DNA of 64,000 nt, taken from an uncultured Sutterella sp. Its GTDB lineage: Bacteria; Pseudomonadota; Gammaproteobacteria; Burkholderiales; Burkholderiaceae_F. The stretch covers positions 43,902-107,901 of the forward strand of contig CAAGAT010000074.1 of the NCBI GenBank assembly GCA_900767875.1. Direction: 5' to 3'. The notes under the pieces were generated by a model. The model was not told the origin of the DNA, did no database searches, and worked only from the letters and a program-made list of their open reading frames with translations. Of this stretch, positions 8,786-15,445 are shown piece by piece. The position numbers and the translations under genes are program-made. The first letter of the stretch is position 1, and the number at the start of each line of letters is the position of its first letter.

Positions 8786-9684
8786 TGCGCCTCCTCGCGT
8801 TGCGCCTGCCCGCTCTTGAGGCAATAGGCGGCAAAAAGGTCGGTCAGACCCGCCCGGCGGATGTCAAAGTCAAAGTCGTGCATCTCTTGCGTCAGAATCC
8901 GAATCACCTCGGGCACCTCGCGCTCGGGCACGCGCAGCGTCTCACCCTCGAGGTACTTGGCGGCGGGACCGGCGAGCAAGGCCTGACGGTCAAAGCCGCG
9001 GATGACGGCCTTGAGGTTGGAGCGGCGCCGCAGCTCTTCGAGCGTACCGCTTGCGCGCAGTTTGCCGCCCGCCATCATGAGCACAAAATCGGCGTAGGGC
9101 TCGATGAGGCTGAGCTCGTGCGTGCACACGATCACGGTGCAACCCTGCGCGCGCAGCTTGGCCAGCTCGGCGTACATCCAGGAGGAAGCCTGCGGATCGA
9201 GCCCCACGGTGGGCTCGTCAAGAATCATGATTTTGGGCTGCGCCAGCAGCGCCTGCGCCAGTCCGAGGCGTTGACGCTGGCCATTGGAGCACTGGTTCAT
9301 GCGGTTGTTGCGCACGGCCGATAGCCCGAGAGCCTCGAGCAACTCGTCGACGCGCGTGGGAGCCACCCCCTTGAGGGCGGCAAAGTATTTGAGGTGCGCG
9401 AGCATCGTCATCTGCTCGTAAAAGCTGATGTTTTCGGGCAGATAGCCGATGCTCAGGGGATCGGATCCCGGCACCTTGCCCAACACCGTCACGCTGCCCT
9501 CTGCGGGGTAAAGTAGCCCGAGAATGTTTTTGATGAGCGTGGACTTGCCCGCCCCGTTGTGGCCGATCAGCGCCGTGAGCGTGCCCTCTTTGAGCGAGCA
9601 GCTCACCCCGTCGAGCACCTTGCGCGAGCCGCGCCAAAAGCCCAGGTTCTTCACGCCGATCGTTTCGGCACGATTTTCCGTCAT
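8782..9684 (-). CDS. nosF: NosF-type ABC transporter ATPase
   Basis: A 300-residue ABC ATPase. Walker A is GHNGAGKST (about residues 41-49), the signature loop is CSNGQRQRLGLAQ, Walker B is IMILDEPTVGLD, and the switch His is in CTHELS. The signature departs from LSGGQ, as is common in NosF (typically YSKGMRQR). The C-terminal 90 residues form the extra domain seen in NosF-like ATPases. Four-base overlaps couple it to nosD upstream and nosY downstream, so the three are probably co-translated. Confidence 0.9.
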   Translation of the reverse strand: MTENRAETIGVKNLGFWRGSRKVLDGVSCSLKEGTLTALIGHNGAGKSTLIKNILGLLYPAEGSVTVLGKVPGSDPLSIGYLPENISFYEQMTMLAHLKYFAALKGVAPTRVDELLEALGLSAVRNNRMNQCSNGQRQRLGLAQALLAQPKIMILDEPTVGLDPQASSWMYAELAKLRAQGCTVIVCTHELSLIEPYADFVLMMAGGKLRASGTLEELRRRSNLKAVIRGFDRQALLAGPAAKYLEGETLRVPEREVPEVIRILTQEMHDFDFDIRRAGLTDLFAAYCLKSGQAQREEAQ

Positions 9685-10976
9685 TTGTGTGCTCCCAAAA
9701 CCGCAGGAGCGCTCATCAGCGGATGGCTGTCGGTGACTCCCTTGCCCCGGTCGATTTCAAGCCGCGCGGCAAACCAGCGCAGCAGCGCCGTCACCGGGCT
9801 TTCCATCAGAAAGCGCGCTTCCGGATAAATCCAGAAAATGCGGTCCAGACTGTCGTTGGGCTGGTAGGGCGTATCGGCGATGCCGTCGCCGTCGGCGTCC
9901 CAGCTCATGAAGGTGCTCCAGTAGTTGCCGCGCCCGTTTTCGCTCCACTCCAAGGGCGTCTTGCCCACATAGCGCACCTGAATCGTGTTTCGGTCAAAGG
10001 CGTTGCCCGTGACCACGGTTTTTTCGCCCCCGAGCGCCACGCCGATGCCGATGTCGGCGCCCGTAAAGGCGTTGCCCTCGACGCGGCTCGCGCCCGGGCC
10101 GTAAATGAAGAGTCCCTTGCCTTCGGTATCGAGAACCGCCTTTCCCTTGGGGTTGTGCACGCCCTCGACCAAATTGGACTTGACGGTGCAGGCCTCGCAG
10201 ACGTTGAGCAGGATGCCGAATTCGACGCTGTCACGGGCGGTGTTGTCGCGGCACAAAATCCGGCGGCTGCTCATCAGGGCAAAGCCGCCCACGGAATTGA
10301 CCGTCGTATTGTCGTATCCGACGTCGTCGCGCGTGTACATCCAGTGAATGCCGTACTGGGTGTTGTCAAAAAAGTTGCCGCGCGACTCGGTGCCGTCCGT
10401 GTTTTCAAAGTAAAAGCCGTCGCGCACGTTGCGCACGGTGTTGTCGATGAGTTGCGAGCGCTTGACGTAGTTCAAAAAGACGCCATCGCCGCGATCGAGG
10501 ATGTGCCGCCGTGCGTTGCCTTCGATCCGGCAGTCGCGCACGACGAGGTTTTCGAGACGGTCGGCCCGGATGCCAAAGCCCGGCCCGGATAAAGTGAGGG
10601 TCGTCAGGCGCACCCCCTCACAGCCGTCCATCACGCGCACGCCGCTGTCGCGCTTATACAGGTTGCCGCCGTAGTTGCGCACCGTCAGGTTTTCAATCGT
10701 GGTGCGCGAGCGTCGGATCGTGATGCCGCTGCCCCGGCCGCCCGCGTCAATGACCGCGCCGTCTTCGCCGCGCACGGTCAGGGGCTCTTTGAGAAGCAGA
10801 TTGAGTTTGTAGACGCCCTTGGCAAAGACGATCGTATCGCCCTCCTCGACTTCGTCGAGAATAGCCTTGACGTCATCGGAGGGCGTCACGCGCCAAACCG
10901 CGGCCTGCGCACCGAGCGCAAAGACCGACAGAGTCAGCGCCAAGGCCGTTGGCCCAAATAAACGAAAGGGCTTCAC
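9681..10976 (-). CDS. nosD: NosD-type periplasmic copper-site assembly protein
   Basis: A 431-residue protein with a Sec signal peptide ending near ALGAQA. It is followed by the right-handed parallel beta-helix repeats of the NosD/CASH family (for example GFYFENTDGTESRGNFF and GIHWMYTRDD). NosD receives copper from NosL and hands it to the client enzyme. It ends with a positively charged tail and overlaps nosF by ATGA. Thirteen bases separate it from nosL. The pairing with NosL, NosF and NosY but not NosZ is the unusual feature. Confidence 0.92.
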   Translation of the reverse strand: MKPFRLFGPTALALTLSVFALGAQAAVWRVTPSDDVKAILDEVEEGDTIVFAKGVYKLNLLLKEPLTVRGEDGAVIDAGGRGSGITIRRSRTTIENLTVRNYGGNLYKRDSGVRVMDGCEGVRLTTLTLSGPGFGIRADRLENLVVRDCRIEGNARRHILDRGDGVFLNYVKRSQLIDNTVRNVRDGFYFENTDGTESRGNFFDNTQYGIHWMYTRDDVGYDNTTVNSVGGFALMSSRRILCRDNTARDSVEFGILLNVCEACTVKSNLVEGVHNPKGKAVLDTEGKGLFIYGPGASRVEGNAFTGADIGIGVALGGEKTVVTGNAFDRNTIQVRYVGKTPLEWSENGRGNYWSTFMSWDADGDGIADTPYQPNDSLDRIFWIYPEARFLMESPVTALLRWFAARLEIDRGKGVTDSHPLMSAPAVLGAHK

Positions 10977-10989
10977 GATCGGGCGTCCT

Positions 10990-11481
10990 TTAGCGGTCGA
11001 GCAACTCGAGCGTCACGTCCTTGTAGGCGTAAAGCTTGCCGCCGTGCTTGGCCATGAAGGCCTGCGCCTTGTCTTGCGAGGAAAAGGCGGCCGGTTCGTT
11101 GCCCATGACGCCTTCGACGTCGTGCCCGTAGACAAACCAAGCCTTGGTCGCGTCGATGAGCGCCTGATCCGAGGGGCTGTCCCAGTCGGTCGCGCCCATG
11201 TCGTGAATGAAAAAGCCGAGCAGACGACGCGCGTTTTCCGGCTGCAGGGCAAAGGTAAAGGCGTCGCGCCCCGAGCAGAACTTCACGGTCTCGTCTTCGG
11301 CGCCCTTGATGAAGACTTCGGCCTTGGGGCCGGGATAGTGGGCGATCACCATGCCGCACATGTGGCAGCGGTCGTGCGCCTCAAAGGCGACGGGCTTGAC
11401 CGTTTCGGCGGCCTTGTCCGAGCAACCCGCCAAAAGAGCGCACAAGGCGGCGGCCATCAAAAATCGGGGAGCGGTCGGCAT
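10990..11481 (-). CDS. nosL: NosL-type copper-chaperone lipoprotein
   Basis: A 163-residue lipoprotein with lipobox LLAGC near residue 20 and the NosL motif DRCHMCGMVI (about residues 37-46), whose Cys/Met residues bind Cu(I) in studied NosL proteins. NosL delivers copper to NosD at the outer membrane. The C-terminal AYKDVTLELL fits the family. It opens the maturation half of the locus after a 211-bp gap that holds three stem-loops. The inferred role is copper supply to the octaheme cytochrome. Confidence 0.92.
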   Translation of the reverse strand: MPTAPRFLMAAALCALLAGCSDKAAETVKPVAFEAHDRCHMCGMVIAHYPGPKAEVFIKGAEDETVKFCSGRDAFTFALQPENARRLLGFFIHDMGATDWDSPSDQALIDATKAWFVYGHDVEGVMGNEPAAFSSQDKAQAFMAKHGGKLYAYKDVTLELLDR

Positions 11482-11587
11482 CCGTTGTTTCCTTTGGGCG
11501 AGCTTGGCCCGGAAAAGTCACGAGAGACAACCGTCCAAGACGCCCCGCGGCGCCTCAACGGTTGGCTTTCAAAGCTTTAATTATGAC

Positions 11588-11679
11588 GATGCCGCCGGTG
11601 AAGGCGGCATCGGTCGGGCGGAAACTTGCGGTTTCCGTTTCAGACCCGAGCCCGGCTTGCGCCGGTCTCGGAGGTCTGA
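11588..11679 (-). repeat. Three tandem stem-loops between mccD and nosL
   Basis: Three inverted repeats lie in series. GATGCCGCC (11589-11597) pairs with GGCGGCATC (11604-11612). GGAAAC (11621-11626) pairs with GTTTCC (11632-11637). A long stem pairs CAGACC (11641-11646) with GGTCTG (11673-11678), with inner CGAG/CTCG and CCGG/CCGG pairs. None has a strong minus-strand T-tract. They could attenuate transcription or stabilise mRNA between the enzyme genes and the maturation genes. Confidence 0.6.
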
Positions 11680-11692
11680 GAGCATCCTCGGA

Positions 11693-12613
11693 TCAGAGCC
11701 CGTAGGTCTGACCGGCGTAGAGGATAAACAAGCGCAGGCACATCATGCCGACGACACTGCAAAGCCCCGTCAGGTAGAACACGCCCGTGCCCTTGGCCTT
11801 GCTCAGCAGGACCGGAACGATGAAGCCGATGGCGACGACGCCGACCCAGAAGAGCGTGGCCCACGTGCCCGTGCAGAAGGCCTGAGCGGCATTCTGAGCG
11901 GCGGCGTTGCCGGTGATCAGCGCAACGGCGATCATGAAGATGCACAGGGCTTCGGCGGCCATGATCGGCCACTCGGCGCCGTGCAGAATCTTCTGGTCGG
12001 GGCTGTGCTGGTCCTCACCGAACAAACCGGCGGCAACCATCTTGGCGGCGGCGGTACCGGCCGAAAGACCGGAGGCCACGAAGAGGGCCGGCAGCACGGC
12101 CTGGTTGATCAGCGGGAAGCGGATCAGTGCACTGATCAGGAAGCCCGTGTAGGCGCAGATGGTCAGAGCAAAGACAAGCGTGATCCACTGAAGGCCGCAG
12201 CGGTGGTTGTCGAACCAGCCGATGATGCCGTCAAGGAACCCCAGCTTGAAGCTGTCGCGCAGTGCAACCAGCGTGAGGATGCACACCAGCGGGATGTAGC
12301 ACAGCAGCGCCATGACGCCCAGGCTCATCACGGAGGTGGGGTTGTAGAACACCAGAATGCGCCAGAACCACAGCGGGTTGGTCAGGTCGAGGACCAGGCA
12401 AACCATGCCGAGCAGAATGGTCACGGACCCGATGAGGGACGCGGCCTTGAGGATCGGCGTGTTCTGGGCGGTCTGCTTCTTATACAGGTTGAGCACGATG
12501 GCAACGGCAACCGCACCGCCCGAGATACCCGCCAGGAACAGGTAGACGGCAATCGGCCACGGCCAACTGATGCCCTGCGTCAGACCAAGTGTAAAGTTCA
12601 TGGTGATTTCCAT
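11693..12613 (-). CDS. mccD: NrfD/PsrC-type quinol dehydrogenase membrane subunit (MccD-like)
   Basis: A 306-residue integral membrane protein with eight or so transmembrane segments of the NrfD/PsrC family. It begins with the typical SWPWPIAVYLFLAGISGG stretch. Such subunits oxidise menaquinol and pass electrons to a partner ferredoxin-like protein. The ATG is preceded by AAAGGAG and lies three bases after the Fe-S protein stop, so the two are co-translated. In the Wolinella mcc and Shewanella sir loci the same pair links quinol to the octaheme sulfite reductase. Confidence 0.88.
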   Translation of the reverse strand: MEITMNFTLGLTQGISWPWPIAVYLFLAGISGGAVAVAIVLNLYKKQTAQNTPILKAASLIGSVTILLGMVCLVLDLTNPLWFWRILVFYNPTSVMSLGVMALLCYIPLVCILTLVALRDSFKLGFLDGIIGWFDNHRCGLQWITLVFALTICAYTGFLISALIRFPLINQAVLPALFVASGLSAGTAAAKMVAAGLFGEDQHSPDQKILHGAEWPIMAAEALCIFMIAVALITGNAAAQNAAQAFCTGTWATLFWVGVVAIGFIVPVLLSKAKGTGVFYLTGLCSVVGMMCLRLFILYAGQTYGL

Positions 12614-12615
12614 CT

Positions 12616-13302
12616 TTACACTCCTTTCTTCACAATCGGAATGTAGCGAAGCTGCGGTTCAGTACCGAGTTCCGGGCGGATACGCACGGAATCCTTCACC
12701 GCGAGCAGCTTGCTCACATACGACTTCGGGTCGTTGATGTCGCCGAAAATCAGCGCATCGTACTTGCAGCTTTCAACGCATGCCGGCGTCTCGTTCTTTT
12801 CGAGGCGCGTGTGCAGGCAGAAGTCGCAATTGTCAGCGGCCTTGGTCTCTTCGTTGATGAAGCGCACGTTGTAGGGACATGCCACGATGCAGTACTTGCA
12901 GCCGACACACTTGGACGTATCCATCGTCACGATGCCCGTCTTGGGATCGTGATGAGCGGCGCCGGTCGGGCACACCTTTGTGCAGGGGGAATTCTTGCAC
13001 TGCTGGCAAGAAACGCGGATGTAACGGCGATCGGGCTCGTAACCGCGGTCGGTTTTGAGCTCGCTGCCCTGCAGCTCCAGCAACAGACGCGAGCGGCCCT
13101 TGGGCAGCTTGTTGGTCTCGTTACAGGCATCTCTGCAGTCTCTGCAACCGACGCACTTGTTCTGGTCAAAGACCATCACATAGTGCGGGCGGCTGCCGCC
13201 GTCGGACGTGGCCGCAGCCGCCGCCCCGGCAAGAGGCGACAGAAGCAGCGAGCCGGCTCCGGCACCTGCGAGGAATTTTCTCCTGTCAATCTTATCGCTC
13301 AC
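12616..13302 (-). CDS. mccC: Periplasmic four-cluster iron-sulfur protein (NrfC/MccC-like)
   Basis: A 228-residue protein with a twin-arginine signal (DRRKFLAGAGAG) and 16 cysteines arranged as four [4Fe-4S] motifs: CVGCRDCRDAC, CQQCKNSPCTKVCP, CVGCKYCIVACP and CDFC...CVESC. It belongs to the NrfC/PhsB/DmsB group, which relays electrons from an NrfD partner. I chose the GTG at 13302 because GGAGA sits five bases upstream; the GTG at 13314 is less likely. It sits between the TPR protein and mccD genes. Confidence 0.9.
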   Translation of the reverse strand: MSDKIDRRKFLAGAGAGSLLLSPLAGAAAAATSDGGSRPHYVMVFDQNKCVGCRDCRDACNETNKLPKGRSRLLLELQGSELKTDRGYEPDRRYIRVSCQQCKNSPCTKVCPTGAAHHDPKTGIVTMDTSKCVGCKYCIVACPYNVRFINEETKAADNCDFCLHTRLEKNETPACVESCKYDALIFGDINDPKSYVSKLLAVKDSVRIRPELGTEPQLRYIPIVKKGV

Positions 13303-13352
13303 GATATTCTCCACAGACAGAACCGATTGGCATGGCCAAACGTTTCTGCCGA

Positions 13353-13997
13353 TTAGTCTTGCAACCGAGCCCTTGACTCGGCGTTGGCGATGGCATTTCT
13401 GAGGGCTCTTTGCTGCTCGGGGGCGACCCCGGCATCGAGAAGCATCTTCCAGTGACGCACGGCTTCGTCGTAGCGCTGGTGCAGGAACGCATCCTCTCCG
13501 AGGAGCATCCGCGTCTGCACGTCAAGCGGATTGGCCGACAAAACGCGTTCGATCACACGGCGGGTTTCGTCCGTCAGGTTCCGGGCGTCGCGATAGTACA
13601 TCGCACGCGCCAGCCTTCCGAGCGTCTCGGCCCGCGCACCGTCCAGCATCAAAAGCGCGTTGAAGACTTCAACGGCTTCGTCGTACTGACCGGCCTCGTA
13701 GAGGGCCTCGGCAAGCTGCGAATGCGCCTGGGCGTTGCGGGGCATGTTTTTGACCATGCGCCGCGCCTCGGCGATCTTCGCCGCGAGCATGTAGTTGGTT
13801 TCCGCTCCCGTCCGGGCGCTCTGCCAGTCCGCGTACCGGCCAAAGCCGGCGTAGACGGCCACGCTCGAGACGAGCACGACAAACGCAAATCCCGCCGTCA
13901 GCGATTTGGTGCGATTCGAGCCCCGGCGGGCGTACACCGCCAGTGCCGCCGCAAAGGCCGCAAGAGCCAGTGCGATCAAACCGTCCAAACCGTTCAC
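13353..13997 (-). CDS. Membrane-anchored TPR protein (NrfG/CcmI-like)
   Basis: A 214-residue protein with two N-terminal membrane segments (about 5-22 and 35-53) and a periplasmic TPR region (about 75-205, including NAQAHSQLAEALYEAGQYDEA). NrfG and the C-terminal half of CcmH/CcmI are TPR proteins that hold apocytochrome C-termini for heme attachment. With the CcmF- and CcmH-like proteins at the other end of the locus it would complete an NrfEFG-like lyase. It starts at a GTG with a weak ribosome site. The function is inferred from architecture and context. Confidence 0.75.
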   Translation of the reverse strand: MNGLDGLIALALAAFAAALAVYARRGSNRTKSLTAGFAFVVLVSSVAVYAGFGRYADWQSARTGAETNYMLAAKIAEARRMVKNMPRNAQAHSQLAEALYEAGQYDEAVEVFNALLMLDGARAETLGRLARAMYYRDARNLTDETRRVIERVLSANPLDVQTRMLLGEDAFLHQRYDEAVRHWKMLLDAGVAPEQQRALRNAIANAESRARLQD

Positions 13998-14054
13998 GTC
14001 AATGCCTTCACTTTGTTAAAGAGCTTGTCTTGGAAAGCCTTCACCGCCCGACCA

Positions 14055-14822
14055 TTACTGGTGCGGGTTGGGCATCCCGTTGATCACGGTCTTGCCCATG
14101 CCTTGATGGGCTCCGACTTTTTCAACCTTGACCAGTTCCAGTTCAAAGACCAGAGGAGATTCCGGGGGGATCTGACCGGCGCCAAACTCACCGTAGGCCA
14201 GGTTCGCGGGAACCGTGAAACGGAACTGCGCGCCTTCCTTCATGAGCTTGAGGCCTTCTTCCAGACCCGGGATGATGCTCATCACCACGAAACGAGCCGG
14301 TTGTTTGGCTTCGTACGTGCTTTCAAACACCGTGCCGTCCATGAGCTTGCCCGTATAGTTGACCGTCACCACGTCCTCGGTACGGGGCGTTGCGCCGGAA
14401 CCCTTTCTGAGCACTTCATACTGCAGACCGCTCTTGGTCGTCGTCACGCCCTTTTTCTTGGCGTTGTCGGCGAGGAACTTGACGGCCTTGGCCTTGTTTT
14501 CCTTGGCCAGCTTCTCGGTGGCGGCCGCTTCGAGCTTGTTGAGCTTTTCAGCGCGGCTGTTGAGGAACTTGAGCAGGTCATCTTCGGAAATCTTGCTCTT
14601 TCCGCGGATGGCATCGATAAAGCCCTGTTCCACGAGCGCCATGTCGGCCGACAAGCCGAGCTTGCTCTGCTTGTAGATCTGATCAGAGATGTAGTTACCG
14701 ACGGATGCCCCCATGCTGTAGGCTTCTTTCGCCTGCTGGGTGTCAAGGTCGCCTGCGAAGGCAACGGTACCGGCACACATCAGAGCAGAGGCCGTCAGCA
14801 CGATTTTCTTGAGGGATTGCAT
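14055..14822 (-). CDS. Periplasmic FKBP-type peptidyl-prolyl isomerase (MccB position)
   Basis: A 255-residue exported protein. After a signal peptide (cleavage near VAFAG) comes an FKBP_N dimerisation helix region (about 25-115). A C-terminal FKBP domain follows (about 120-235), with VNYTGKLMDGTVFESTY, IPGLEEGLKLMKEG and the PPESPLVFELEL strand. FkpA/Mip-like proteins assist periplasmic folding. A prolyl isomerase (MccB) is also encoded in the Wolinella mcc locus, so a role in folding the octaheme cytochrome is likely. I chose the ATG at 14822 over the upstream TTG. Confidence 0.9.
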   Translation of the reverse strand: MQSLKKIVLTASALMCAGTVAFAGDLDTQQAKEAYSMGASVGNYISDQIYKQSKLGLSADMALVEQGFIDAIRGKSKISEDDLLKFLNSRAEKLNKLEAAATEKLAKENKAKAVKFLADNAKKKGVTTTKSGLQYEVLRKGSGATPRTEDVVTVNYTGKLMDGTVFESTYEAKQPARFVVMSIIPGLEEGLKLMKEGAQFRFTVPANLAYGEFGAGQIPPESPLVFELELVKVEKVGAHQGMGKTVINGMPNPHQ

Positions 14823-14909
14823 GGTGGTTTCTTTCTTCAAAAATACAGTTGACTCACGGAAGGTGAGATCACATTCCGCATAAAACTTGCTTTTCGCCTT
14901 CGCGCGGCC

Positions 14910-15335
14910 TTACGGACGCTCGAACTGCCGCCCCGACAATTTCCAGCCGTAGATTCCGTCGGGCATCTGCCACACGTTCGTGTAGCCGAGCTTCATGGTC
15001 TCATAGGCCGCGATTTCGCTGGAGCTGCAAAGGCGGTTGGCGCAGTAAAACACAATCAGCGCGTTTTTATCCTTGGGCAGGAGCTTTTGCCAGTTGCCGA
15101 CGTTGAAAAACTCGGCGCCCGGAATGTAGCCCTCGGCCCAGAGTTCGAGCGTGTTGACATCGTAGATGTGCACGCCGGGCTCGGTAAAAAGCTGCTCGGC
15201 TTCCGGAATGGAAACCTGACGGACTTTGTAGACGTAGTCTTCCGCCGCCGTCAAAGGAGCATCCCCGCCGGCAAAGCCGATCACAGGGAGCGCCAAAAGC
15301 GCACTGGCCGCAAGATTTTGCAGAAGTTTTTTCAT
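14910..15335 (-). CDS. Periplasmic rhodanese-like protein of the sulfite locus
   Basis: A 141-residue protein with a signal peptide (cleavage near GFAGG) and one rhodanese domain. Family landmarks are the VHIYDVNTLELWAEGYIPGA segment and the active-site loop FYCANRLCSSS. The first Cys occupies the catalytic position. The second, five residues later, is unusual and would allow a disulfide or persulfide exchange. Rhodaneses carry sulfane sulfur, so a link to sulfite chemistry is plausible but inferred. It lies between the octaheme cytochrome and the prolyl isomerase genes. Confidence 0.82.
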   Translation of the reverse strand: MKKLLQNLAASALLALPVIGFAGGDAPLTAAEDYVYKVRQVSIPEAEQLFTEPGVHIYDVNTLELWAEGYIPGAEFFNVGNWQKLLPKDKNALIVFYCANRLCSSSEIAAYETMKLGYTNVWQMPDGIYGWKLSGRQFERP

Positions 15336-15445
15336 TTTGTGTTTCGATGAGCCGTCTCTTATCCGGTCCTCGGCCCGAAAGCCGGCGCCCTTGGAGCACC
15401 GCCTTCGGCCGAGACTAGGAGATCGAGGTTTGCGAGTCGCTTGGA

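Noticed and set aside
7988..11481. Denitrification (nitrous oxide reductase) operon
   Set aside because: No nosZ, nosR or nosX is present in the window, and the genes are embedded in the sulfite locus.
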